DNA of 64,000 nt from Gracilibacillus massiliensis (lineage in GTDB: Bacteria > Bacillota > Bacilli > Bacillales > Amphibacillaceae), in NCBI RefSeq assembly GCF_001458115.1, contig NZ_CZRP01000013.1, forward strand, positions 806,001 to 870,000. The letters are read 5' to 3'. Below are positions 53,646 to 63,600 of the stretch, one piece after another. The notes beneath the pieces are model-generated. The model was not told where the DNA came from, did no database searches, and saw only the letters and a list, made by a program, of their open reading frames with translations. How positions within the stretch are numbered: position 1 is the stretch's first letter; each line of letters begins with the position of its first letter. A program made the translations under genes and the position numbers.

Positions 53646-56600
53646 CTAATCATATGAACTAAATAAGTCTTGTATCTGAAAGTATGACTGTTTTAAACGT
53701 TCCTCTGTTAGTGGTTGCTGCCATTCTTCCCATGTATATCCTTTCATTTCTTCAAGTTTTGTTTCTTGAAGGGCAGGGAGTGAATCAATCAGATTATTCT
53801 CTTTGTTATAATAAAGAACACCCAGGTTGATTTGATCGATGATGACACTTGCATCCATCCCTTCTTGATAAAGGTCTCCAATAAACTCTTTTGTACTCGG
53901 ATCCTTGGCTTGAATTAATAGCCATGGAATTCGTAATTCGATCCTACCTTTTTCTGCATTTCTATTAAAATCGACTAATGAATGATAATTTTCTGCCTCT
54001 GGATTACCGTTTCCTTCAATTAATATACCCGTTTCGTATGATTCAAATGGAATCGTACGATCTTGGTCTGGTAGAAAATACGGTTTGTTTAAGGCATATT
54101 CAATCTTCGAAAATGTCCCACTATTATCGATCGGTTCTTCTGGTGGTACATCGATCATATCGAGTAAATAACCATATTGGTACGTGAAAATATCGTAATA
54201 CGTGTCAATAAGCATTCTGGATTCCTCTGGATCAAGGTTTATCAGATATTCCACACCATTAGAAAAGGTGAGCTCTGAATCTTCTTGAAAAAAGCGATTC
54301 CCTTGTTGTGGAACGGTGTCTAGTAGTAGGACTGGGTATCCTGCTTCTTGATTATAATCCAACCTTACATATAAGTACCTTTCATCATGGTCGACATATA
54401 GCGCTTCTAAGTTCCCTTCTTGCTTTTGATAGAGGGGTTCTTGCTCCCAATCTGCTATTTCTCCATCCACTTGAATTTTGTGACGATCAAAACTTAATAA
54501 GCCAAATTGTTGTTCATTTGTCTGTGCATTGGACCAATACGGGCGTCGATCTGGGTTATCGTATTCCATTGTGTTCCACGTTCGTTTAAACCACTCATCT
54601 TGCCAGGTAAAAATTAAACCACCTAACATTTTTTCTTCCATAATATCTTCAAATAAGCGTGAGACAATCTCACCTTGTTGTTGTTCTGATAAAAATCCCT
54701 GGTTCCATCCAAACGGGTTTCGGTGTGTTAAGCCCCTGGAACTTGGCACACCAAATTCTGCGACTAATATCGGTAATCGATGTGCTTCGTCTAATTCATG
54801 CAAATAACCAGCATAGTTATTTTCTTCTCCGCGGTGATCGATATAGGTTCGATATTTCTGATCATAATTCAGAAAATCAGGATAATACGGATAAATGTGA
54901 TAGGACGCAAATTGTCCCGTTATTTCGGCCTCTTTTTTTGGAAAAATCACATTAGGATCTACACTGACAATATCCTCTTGTTCGGTAGAATCTGATGGAT
55001 GTTCTAAAATATCTGTCGTTACCCAATTGGTAAAGCTCATCGGACGAATCGATTGATACTGATCGATTTCATAAGATGTTAACAGATCCATTTGTTCTGC
55101 AAGCCAATATTCAAAGGGTTGTGCATTTTCCGTTTGATAATACGTTCCACTATAGTCACCTATTTCCGCGTGTTCTTCATTGGTATTCTCCACCATAAAT
55201 GGATACCACTCAATTCCTATGATCCAACCAATCACATATTCGGAAATGTCTGCACGATAAACGCCGGAAGCATGTCCCACTTCATCTTCTACCAATCGAT
55301 TCCCATGGATGACATCTACAATTTTTTTCATTTCAGCTTGAAAATCTGTAACGGTCTCCTCATCAAATGCGTCTAGCGTTTCTTCTAATTGTAATTCATT
55401 AATCCATACACCGTGCATGACATAAATAGGGTCTTCATGACTGTCATTATAACGTTTTAACGCATCGTAAAAACCTGGTGGGTGGAGCGTATAAACACGT
55501 ATCGTATTGGCATTCATTTCGCCAATTTGTTGGAACCAACGATAATATTCTTCCTCTTCTATCGCGGCTTCCCCAGGGAAACGACCTGGCTTTGCCATCC
55601 CCATATTTACGCCTTTAATCGGTATCGAGACCCATTCATCCTCTTTTAAGACTTCCATTTTATTTTCGTTTATACGTGATGGGTATTGCAATGATCCCTC
55701 ACTATTTTCGGCTTGATTCGAACGTTCTTGAAATTCAGCTACGATTGCCTTCATCATTGGAATATAGGCGTCCCAATAAAAAGCTTGATCTGAGAACATT
55801 TGAGCTAACCGGTAAAAGGATGATAAGCCTTTTGCTTGATAGAAATTGGGTAACTGGTTGACATCATTAAAATCCCCAGCCAAATAATAACTAGATGATG
55901 ATCCGAAATCTGATTTTGTAACAGCAGCAAATTGACTTGGAATTTGGTGTTGTTCTAACACTTCTTCGCCCTGTTCCTTGAGATTCCAATTGTATTCCCC
56001 AAGTACGGTGGTAGTAGATTTTGGCACAATAATATCAAACCAATAGTTATACTCTTGGCTGTTATTCAATCCAAACAAGTCCTGACCTTCCTCAGTAAAG
56101 GAAATATCGATCCCCTCACCTTCAAAGTGCTTGTCCGCTTCCAGTACAATCACTTGGTAATCAAGGTCATTTACCAATAGAAAACCTGCACCGGAATAAT
56201 CCCACTCTTCACCATATTCATCCATTACCCATTTAGGTATCTCTTGATTTTCGTTTAGATCTAATTCATCAAAATAACGTCCCGTCCAACCTGTCCATTC
56301 GATCCCTAAATAGTCTGTCACATCTTTCATAACGGTTCGATCTGTTGGAGATGCAAACGTATTATATTCCGCAATCAAAGTACTCTTGTCATCTTTCAAT
56401 AACCGTTCTTTAATTGCTTGCCATTCCTTTGCTTTAAGACCGCCTGCAATTTTGCTGGATCGTGCGCCTTCTCTTGACGCTTCATTCGTTTGCACGTCAT
56501 CTTGATAAACACCATACGTATCCGCTAAATAGATCAAATCATAGTCATCGTAATCGTTCGGCAAAGTACCTTCTGCATTACGATTTGCGTCATAACCTAA

Positions 56601-56819
56601 ATAATCATTTTCTACGCTATATGCTTGTTTGTCCTTATTCGTGTATTTAAAATGATTCAAAAACCACGTAATCCCCTGATGTTCACGATAGGAATTGTCT
56701 GGTACCGTCTGATCGATAATCGCCACATCTAAAGGTTGATGTGGGGTCAATTTCCACCAAAAAATAGGAATGATAAATAACAGTAGAATCATCGTCATCA
56801 ACACGTATATTTTTTTCAT
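53646..56819 (-). CDS. membrane-anchored glycoside-hydrolase-like protein
   Basis: 1057 residues. An N-terminal membrane helix (VLMTMILLLFIIPIFWW) serves as an anchor. Residues about 400-770 look like a TIM-barrel hydrolase: KGVNMGMAKPGRFPGE, ANTIRVYTLHPPGFYDAL, GWIIGIEWYPF and LPILVAEFGVPSSRG, where two Glu residues could be acid/base and nucleophile. A C-terminal region beginning VDGEIADWEQ resembles a CBM9-like/DOMON domain. It overlaps the synthase gene by 4 bp, so it probably trims, releases or binds the polymer made by that enzyme outside the cell. I know of no named member with this layout. Confidence 0.75.
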   Translation of the reverse strand: MKKIYVLMTMILLLFIIPIFWWKLTPHQPLDVAIIDQTVPDNSYREHQGITWFLNHFKYTNKDKQAYSVENDYLGYDANRNAEGTLPNDYDDYDLIYLADTYGVYQDDVQTNEASREGARSSKIAGGLKAKEWQAIKERLLKDDKSTLIAEYNTFASPTDRTVMKDVTDYLGIEWTGWTGRYFDELDLNENQEIPKWVMDEYGEEWDYSGAGFLLVNDLDYQVIVLEADKHFEGEGIDISFTEEGQDLFGLNNSQEYNYWFDIIVPKSTTTVLGEYNWNLKEQGEEVLEQHQIPSQFAAVTKSDFGSSSSYYLAGDFNDVNQLPNFYQAKGLSSFYRLAQMFSDQAFYWDAYIPMMKAIVAEFQERSNQAENSEGSLQYPSRINENKMEVLKEDEWVSIPIKGVNMGMAKPGRFPGEAAIEEEEYYRWFQQIGEMNANTIRVYTLHPPGFYDALKRYNDSHEDPIYVMHGVWINELQLEETLDAFDEETVTDFQAEMKKIVDVIHGNRLVEDEVGHASGVYRADISEYVIGWIIGIEWYPFMVENTNEEHAEIGDYSGTYYQTENAQPFEYWLAEQMDLLTSYEIDQYQSIRPMSFTNWVTTDILEHPSDSTEQEDIVSVDPNVIFPKKEAEITGQFASYHIYPYYPDFLNYDQKYRTYIDHRGEENNYAGYLHELDEAHRLPILVAEFGVPSSRGLTHRNPFGWNQGFLSEQQQGEIVSRLFEDIMEEKMLGGLIFTWQDEWFKRTWNTMEYDNPDRRPYWSNAQTNEQQFGLLSFDRHKIQVDGEIADWEQEPLYQKQEGNLEALYVDHDERYLYVRLDYNQEAGYPVLLLDTVPQQGNRFFQEDSELTFSNGVEYLINLDPEESRMLIDTYYDIFTYQYGYLLDMIDVPPEEPIDNSGTFSKIEYALNKPYFLPDQDRTIPFESYETGILIEGNGNPEAENYHSLVDFNRNAEKGRIELRIPWLLIQAKDPSTKEFIGDLYQEGMDASVIIDQINLGVLYYNKENNLIDSLPALQETKLEEMKGYTWEEWQQPLTEERLKQSYFQIQDLFSSYD

Positions 56820-58231
56820 TGTTTATATCCTTTCTTTGCTAAGCCTGTTCGTTGCATGTTTCCCCAGTCTTTCTTGCGTAATAGGAATCGAATAAAACCT
56901 TCCACACGCCAAATTAATGTTAACGGCCGATACCAGAATACTTCGGTCAACGAAACGAAGACCATTCGCAACACATCTCTAAATCGAGGATAAGTATTCA
57001 CCATCCACGCTTCTAATAAAACGGATAAAGCGGAGAGAATTGAACCATACAGGATAAAGAGTAAAGCTAATAGTAGTGCAAACTCGAAATAAATATCCCC
57101 TAGAAAAAAGGCGACAATTACATACATATAGCCACCTAATTCAATGATTGGACCTAAACATTCAACAATCCAAAAATAAGGAAAAGAAATCATACCAATT
57201 TGTCGATACTTAGGATTAAACGTCATTTTTTTGTGTTTCCATAGACTTTCTAATAACCCTTGGCTCCACCTTCTTCTTTGCTTGCGTAATACCGAAAGTT
57301 TCGTTGGGGCTTCTGTCCAACAAACAGGATCTGGCACAAATTCAATTCTTTTATTTTGTTTTTGTTCTTTTAATAATCGATGAAGCTTTACGACAAGTTC
57401 CATATCTTCCCCGATGATATTGGTAGAGTATCCACCGGCTCTGATCACCCACTCTTTTGAAAAAACACTAAAAGCACCGGAAATGATTAAAATTAAATTA
57501 TATTTACTTAACGCGATTCTACCCATCATAAACGCTCGTAAATATTCGACAATTTGCATGACGATCAACGGATTTTTTGATAACTGGAACTTGTAGATAG
57601 CGCCTAGTCGAATATCAAAATCATTAGCTATTCGCACATTGCCACCTGCTGCCACCACTTGATCATTGGACATGTTGATCGGTTTCATCACACGAAGCAA
57701 GGATTTATCATCTAGTAACGAGTCCCCATCGATCGAACAAAAATAGGGACACTTTGCCATATTAATACCGACATTTAAAGCATCTGCTTTGCCACCATTT
57801 TCTTTTTCCACTAACCAGAGGTGTGGATAAATTGTGGATTGATAAACGGCTATTATTTTTTTCGTGTCTATTTGTTCTCGTATTACCCTGTGAACTTGTT
57901 TCATTTTAAATTGTTTGACAAGTTTTGTTTGGGTACTATCTGTAGAGCCGTCATTTACTACAAGCAACTCTGTTTGAGGATAGTGAAGATTGAGTAAGGC
58001 ATGTACATTATCAACAATGCCCGCTTCTTCATTGTATGCTGGCACAATAATCGAAACAGGCTTGGTGAATAAATCATGGATATAATCCTCATCTAATTCT
58101 TGTTTATCTAACTGGTACTGCTTCTTCAACTCTACTGAGGCTTTCCATAACATGAACAAGTAGGTCAAGATGGTAAGCACCATATAAAGCAGGATCATTC
58201 CACCGAAGAAGATCATGAGAAGTTCTAACAT
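56816..58231 (-). CDS. processive GT2 polysaccharide synthase (BcsA/PgaC-like)
   Basis: 471 residues. One or two N-terminal helices, a GT-A domain with SIIVPAYNEEAGI, CSIDGDSLL (D-x-D), IIGEDMELVVKLHR and the processive Q-x-x-R-W motif in RKQRRRWSQG, then four or so C-terminal helices that form the channel. Such enzymes make beta-glucan, poly-N-acetylglucosamine or hyaluronan-like chains and export them; the sugar cannot be told. There is no PilZ domain, so c-di-GMP control, if any, must come through partners. Confidence 0.9.
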   Translation of the reverse strand: MLELLMIFFGGMILLYMVLTILTYLFMLWKASVELKKQYQLDKQELDEDYIHDLFTKPVSIIVPAYNEEAGIVDNVHALLNLHYPQTELLVVNDGSTDSTQTKLVKQFKMKQVHRVIREQIDTKKIIAVYQSTIYPHLWLVEKENGGKADALNVGINMAKCPYFCSIDGDSLLDDKSLLRVMKPINMSNDQVVAAGGNVRIANDFDIRLGAIYKFQLSKNPLIVMQIVEYLRAFMMGRIALSKYNLILIISGAFSVFSKEWVIRAGGYSTNIIGEDMELVVKLHRLLKEQKQNKRIEFVPDPVCWTEAPTKLSVLRKQRRRWSQGLLESLWKHKKMTFNPKYRQIGMISFPYFWIVECLGPIIELGGYMYVIVAFFLGDIYFEFALLLALLFILYGSILSALSVLLEAWMVNTYPRFRDVLRMVFVSLTEVFWYRPLTLIWRVEGFIRFLLRKKDWGNMQRTGLAKKGYKQ

Positions 58232-58235
58232 TTAT

Positions 58236-59285
58236 TTACGATCCTTTCAACATATATTCTCTAGCAATATCAATAGCATACGGATCCTTCAGCCGAGCAT
58301 CAACTTCTGCCAGATAGTTCCTGCCATCTTCACTTTTACTAAATGTTTCTGCAGCTTGCGCGCGAACGACAAACGATTCATCTTGTATTAATTGATTCAA
58401 ATAAGGCATTGCCTCTTCAAATGGTAGGTATTGCAATAATTTCGCGACCATTAATCGTTCTTGCCATATCTTTGAATCAACAAAGCGCAGATATGATTGA
58501 CTCTCTCCCAATATACCTATTTCATTCATTGCTTTTAAGGAACGGATTCTGATTTCAGGTTCCGCTTGTTGCAGCTGACTTTCAAGCCAGATCAGATCAT
58601 TCCAGTTCCGCTTAAAAGCAATAATATCAATTAATGCATATTTGCCATTGTCTTCAAGTTCCGCAAAATAGTGATGACGGATTTCTGTTAGTACCGTCTC
58701 TTCAATAGATGTAAATAGTTTCTTATACTGATAAACAGAAAAGTTGAGTTCATTAGAAAGTACTTTTTCGATAAATCGTTGTTTATCAAATAAGGAATAG
58801 ATAATTAATAACAAAAAGTACTCATCTTTTGACACCTTTTTCTGATCTTCCAATTGAATACAGTCGGCAAGCAGACGGTCGATTCGAAAGTCGATGACAC
58901 GGTATAATGCATTCATTCGAGTACTCCAGTTGCTCACTTTTAATAAAGATTGATAATGCTTGAATAAATACTGATTAGAAAATCTCTCAATTCTTTCAAT
59001 AATTTGTTGATCAGAAATATGATGAATGTAAGATAACAAGATTCGCTCGACAGCCTCTATTTCATTTGTGCGCTTGGGAATCAATGTTACGGAAAAAGGC
59101 GATTTATTCAACAAAACGTCATACCATTGATCTTGTTGGATGGTTACGTATTCTTCTATTTTTTTATTTTTATGGACGAGTTGGATGGACTTACTGCCTA
59201 AATAGCTCAAAATAGATCCAAGTAAAAATAACGCAACAACGATGGTATACATGAGAAATTCTATCGACAAATCGATCATAACCAC
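58236..59285 (-). CDS. membrane protein with HEAT-like repeats
   Basis: 349 residues. One N-terminal membrane helix (MYTIVVALFLLGSILSYLG), then an all-helical domain ending in recognisable HEAT repeats (EPEIRIRSLKAMNEIGILGE, SFVVRAQAAETFSKSED). It overlaps the regulator gene by 10 bp and abuts the synthase. It may act as a scaffold between the regulator and the synthase; function unknown. Confidence 0.75.
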   Translation of the reverse strand: MVMIDLSIEFLMYTIVVALFLLGSILSYLGSKSIQLVHKNKKIEEYVTIQQDQWYDVLLNKSPFSVTLIPKRTNEIEAVERILLSYIHHISDQQIIERIERFSNQYLFKHYQSLLKVSNWSTRMNALYRVIDFRIDRLLADCIQLEDQKKVSKDEYFLLLIIYSLFDKQRFIEKVLSNELNFSVYQYKKLFTSIEETVLTEIRHHYFAELEDNGKYALIDIIAFKRNWNDLIWLESQLQQAEPEIRIRSLKAMNEIGILGESQSYLRFVDSKIWQERLMVAKLLQYLPFEEAMPYLNQLIQDESFVVRAQAAETFSKSEDGRNYLAEVDARLKDPYAIDIAREYMLKGS

Positions 59286-60145
59286 AAATCCTCCAACGTC
59301 CTTTTTAGTTGTGCTTCAAAGAGCTGGAGATTAAAAGGCTTTATCAAATAGCGATTCACACCTTTTTGGTATGCATAAACCATTTCTTGCTCAGATGTTC
59401 TTTTCGTCATCATAAAAATTTTTATTTTTTGACTATTGGGTATGTCTCGCAATGTTGTTAAGATTTCTAATCCATTTTTCCTTGGAAGGATATCATTCAT
59501 GATCACGATTTGTGTATAGCTTGTTTGATAGATTCTAGCATCCAAATACTCAAATCCATCCTGGTACGATTGTATTTCTAGATCAAATCGGCTATCTTTG
59601 AGCGCTGAAATCGTACGGTATAAGACCTTTTTGAAAATCGGATCAGGTTCAATAATACTGATAATGATTTTTTCCTTGGTTGGCTTTTGGAAAGAGCTCA
59701 CAACCTTGATCGACCATGGACCTTGCTGCTTTGCATATTCTAGCATTTGACTGCTTTCTTCTTGCAATTGATCAAAAGACCGGTGATCACTTCTAACTTC
59801 TGTCAGACAGAATAGGAGTGACACTTCCATTTTTTGCTTCAATCTATTTATAAATGCGACTGCTTCTTTTTCACCTGATTGAAACAGTAGCACTCCCCAT
59901 TCTAAATGTCTCGGTGTTTGGAACATGATATCTGTCTTTCTTACTTCATTTTCAAGCAAATTGGTCAATTCTAGATAAAAATCAGAATCCGTCTCTTCAT
60001 ACCGATCATAAACTCGAATATATACAACCGTTAAAACCGACCTGGACCGCACCACATTTGCCGATAATATCATAAATAATTGATCCATTTGTTCCTCTTT
60101 GAACATCGATGTCATATGTGATGGTTCTATTGTATTATTTGCCAT
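59276..60145 (-). CDS. regulator with degenerate GGDEF domain and pseudo-receiver
   Basis: 289 residues. Residues about 20-155 follow the GGDEF fold (VVYIRVYDRYEE, LLENEVRKTDIMFQTPRHLE, WGVLLF) but the GGDEF motif reads PRHLEW, so no cyclase activity is expected. Residues about 165-289 are a receiver (IIISIIEPDPIFKKVL, MMTKRTSEQE, YLIKPF), but where the phospho-acceptor Asp should be, four residues before Pro, VIMNDILP has Asn. There is no output domain. It is the first gene of the synthase operon and probably works by protein contact. Confidence 0.8.
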   Translation of the reverse strand: MANNTIEPSHMTSMFKEEQMDQLFMILSANVVRSRSVLTVVYIRVYDRYEETDSDFYLELTNLLENEVRKTDIMFQTPRHLEWGVLLFQSGEKEAVAFINRLKQKMEVSLLFCLTEVRSDHRSFDQLQEESSQMLEYAKQQGPWSIKVVSSFQKPTKEKIIISIIEPDPIFKKVLYRTISALKDSRFDLEIQSYQDGFEYLDARIYQTSYTQIVIMNDILPRKNGLEILTTLRDIPNSQKIKIFMMTKRTSEQEMVYAYQKGVNRYLIKPFNLQLFEAQLKRTLEDLWL

Positions 60146-60401
60146 ACCTTTTTCTCCTTCTTACGTGTATCTTTATTAGTTTATTATAAATGATAATAGA
60201 GAGTTTTTTTATGCCCATTACTAGAATTATTATTTTTTAGGTAAATCTTTCATAAAATGTATAGGTCTTTATACTAACAAACGTAACTAAACATAAACTA
60301 AACATAATGATAAAATAGGACCAGTGTTTTCGTTCATGTGTGCTACACTTCGTTTCGCAACGAGAAAAAGATAGGATGATTGTATCGGATGATGGAATTT
60401 G

Positions 60402-60557
60402 TTGACGGGAATTCTACTGTTGTTGACGGGAATTGTTGTGCTGTAGACGGGAATTGATTGATTCTTCACGGGAATTATCGTTGGCTTCACGGGAATTAGT
60501 GCTTATTCCCGTGAAGCGAGGAACTTTTCCCGTGAAGAGAAGGGGAATTCCCGTGAA
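60402..60557. repeat. array B: eight copies of the 12-bp motif at 21-bp spacing
   Basis: Forward units (TTGACGGGAATT, TAGACGGGAATT or TTCACGGGAATT) begin at 60402, 60423, 60444, 60465 and 60486. Inverted units begin at 60504, 60525 and 60546. Steps are 21 except 18 at the centre, as in array A. It fills the gap between the synthase operon and the adhesin. A frame through it would encode heptads such as IPVNNSR, but no ribosome binding site supports it. Confidence 0.9.
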
Positions 60558-60575
60558 GCTTTTGTAACATTTAAA

Positions 60576-60619
60576 AAACCTATAGAGATTGTCTTTTAGA
60601 AAGACTTCTCTATAGGTTT
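60576..60619. terminator. terminator after the surface protein gene
   Basis: AAACCTATAGAGA and its exact complement form a 13-bp stem with an 18-base loop that can pair further; T-tracts stand on both sides, so it could act for either strand. It lies 8 bp after the adhesin stop. Confidence 0.8.
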
Positions 60620-60626
60620 TTTTCTA

Positions 60627-63600
60627 TTATTTAGTACGTCTAATTTTGAGATAGAATAGACTGCCGATGATGAGCAACAATAATCCGAATAATAGAATTT
60701 GATACATATGGGTTGCTGTATTTGGTAGTTCTTTATCTTCATTTGTTTCTTTTGATGGTTCCTTTTTGTCTGTTGGTGCTGGATCGTCTTCCTCTTCTTC
60801 CGGCTCAACTGCTAAATCGCTTGGATTGAAAACAGCGAATGTACTAAAGTGGTTGGTTGTGGCATGGATGTTACCATCTTGATACGTGCCACCAATTACT
60901 TCCCACTCACTCGTTTCTTCATTCCAATAGTAGATCTTTAATTCTTCGGTAGTTTCACCTACTGGAAAAATTAATTCGATTGGCTGGTCAAAATTGTGCA
61001 GCTTTTGATCGCCTTGTTGTAGTGTGAAATCATAGATTGTTCCTACTGATAAATCTGACTGAGGTAGTACTTCTGGGTCTTTAGCTAGGTTTTCCATCTT
61101 GATGGTAAGGGCTTGCTTACCCGGGAAATTGGCAGCGGGGATTTTTAAGGTTGCATCACTCCGCTCCACATGGATCGATGCATTTTTTTCCTGTAAATAG
61201 TTGATTTGATCCGCTGATAATAGGATATCTTGTACTGTTGCTAGATCGGATGAAATTGGCATTTTTAACGTCCCGTTTTGATCTAACATATAGACATCAT
61301 CATTATTTACGAGTATTCTGTTATCTTCAAGAATCGGTGTGGCGTTTTTTTCTGGTACCAACCTGGTTACTTCAATAATGTATTTTTGCTCAGTTCCATC
61401 TTGTGCTGTCACTATAATGTTTATCTGATTTTTTCCGTTGTTTAGCGTAATTTCTTCATTTTCCAGACCTTGCACCTGTGCATTCGCATATTTGTTAGCC
61501 GGAGTTGCTGTTACTTTAATCGAATCGACTTCGTTTTCTACATTTACGCTATACTGATCATGCTCCGGGTCAAAGGATGGCGATAGATTTACGTTACTAA
61601 TGATTAAATCGCTCAGTTTTGTATTACTGGATAACTTTTTAATTGTAACAGTTGCTATATCACTAGTTATCGTGCTGACTTTTTTCCCTGTCGCGTTTTC
61701 GTTTGTATTGGTGATCACGACATAATAATGATTGGTGCCAGCTTGATCACTTGGTACTTGAAAAGTTGCTTGATCTGCTCCGGTGATAGGTTGTCCATTG
61801 TCGGTATTGTCTGGAGTTTGATACCACTAATAACTTATTTTTCCGTCATCTGTTGAATGAGCCGCTACTGATAATGTACCATTTTGCTTTTGATAAATTT
61901 CTACGTTTGTTGGCTGCGTTGTAATGTTTGGCGCGCTCGCATCGATTTTTTTCGTATATTGCGCTGTTATGATTTGGTTCTCTGTGATTTCATTAAATGT
62001 GCGATCCCAACCATTAAACAAGTAACCTTCTCTTGTTGGTGACGTAGGGGCGCTCGCTTTTGCACCATGTTCTACTGTTTCGGTTTTCAATTCTGTTCCG
62101 TCGTAGTCCTCAAATGTGACGGTGTATGTTTTGATCTCATATTCTGCTTCGATTGTTTGATCACTAGTGATGTAATCGAATAATTGACTCCAGCCTGTGA
62201 AGATGTATTCTACTCGAATCGGATCATCTGGTGCGGTTGCTGCTTCCCCGTGATTTACGGTTTCGGTTTGGATTGTTTCTCCGTCATAGTTAATGAAGGT
62301 TACGTCGTATTGATTGATGTTCCATTTTGCGTATAAGGTTACGTCTTCTGTTACGACGTCTTCTTCAAAATTCCATCGTTCGGTTTGGGCTTCGTCTTTG
62401 TACCAGCCTGCAAATTGATAGTGCGCTCGTTCAGGTTGTTCTGGTACAGATGCTTCCTCGTTATATATGATTTGTTGGGAAGGAACAGTACTCCCACCGT
62501 TGGAATTAAAAGTTACTTTATATTCATTGATTGTCCACTTTGCATACAGCGTCATATCTTCAGCTGGTATTGTAGCACCTTCAAAACTATACGATTCAGC
62601 CAGTTTTTCATTTGTATACCAGCCTTGAAAAGCATACCCTTCACGAATCGGATCGACAGGTGCTTGGATAGTTTTACCGTAATCTTCTGTTATAGGATCA
62701 ATCTCACTACCACCATTATTATCGAAACTTATCGTATAGCTATTGATCGCATAGGTGGCTGTTACAACAAGATTAGCGATAATGTTATCAAATTGTTGAT
62801 CCCAATCCACGAAGGTATAGCCTGTTCTCGTTGGTGATGCCGGTGCAGTTGCTGACTCACCATGTTCTACTGTTTCTGTTTTTAATTCCGTTCCATTGTA
62901 GTCCTCGAATGTGACCGTGTAAGTTTTGATCTTATATTCGGCTTCTATCGTTAAGTCACTGGTAATGTTGTCAAACGATTTACTCCAACCTGTAAAGTTG
63001 TAACCTACTCGAATCGGATCTTCCGGTGAGGTTGCTGCTTCCCCGTGATTTACGGTTTCGGTTTGAATCGTTTCTCCGTCATAGTTGATAAACGTTACGT
63101 CGTATTGATGGATGTTCCATTTTGCGTATAAGGTTAGGTCTTCAGTTACGACGTCTTCTTCAAAATTCCAAGCTTCTGTCTGAGCTTGGTCTTTGTACCA
63201 TCCTGCAAATTGGTAGTGCTCTCGTTCAGGTTCTTCTGGTTCTGATACTTGCTCTTTATATGCAATTAGTTGAGAGGTGACGTCACTTCCACCATTGGAA
63301 TTAAACGTTACATGATATTCGTTCTTTTCCCATTTTGCATATAAAATTATATCTTCTGCTGGCATCGTAGCGTCTTGGAAATTGAAGGCTTGTGTTAGCT
63401 CTTCATCGAAGTACCAACCTTGAAAACTATGCCCTTCGCGAACCGGATCGACCTGGGCTTCGATGACTTTACCATAATCGCCTGTTATAGCATCGATCTC
63501 ACTTCCACCATTACTTTCGAAACTTATAGTATAGCTATTGATGGCATATGCAGCCGTTACAACAGTGTTGGCGGTGATGTTATCGAATATTAGATCCCAA

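Noticed and set aside
60287-60490. Minus-strand 67-residue frame with IPVNNSR-like heptads through array B
   Set aside because: No ribosome binding site, composition follows the 21-bp DNA array, and the inverted half gives a different peptide; better explained as non-coding repeat.
62385-62837. 150-residue plus-strand frame
   Set aside because: It is the antisense shadow of the adhesin B-repeats.
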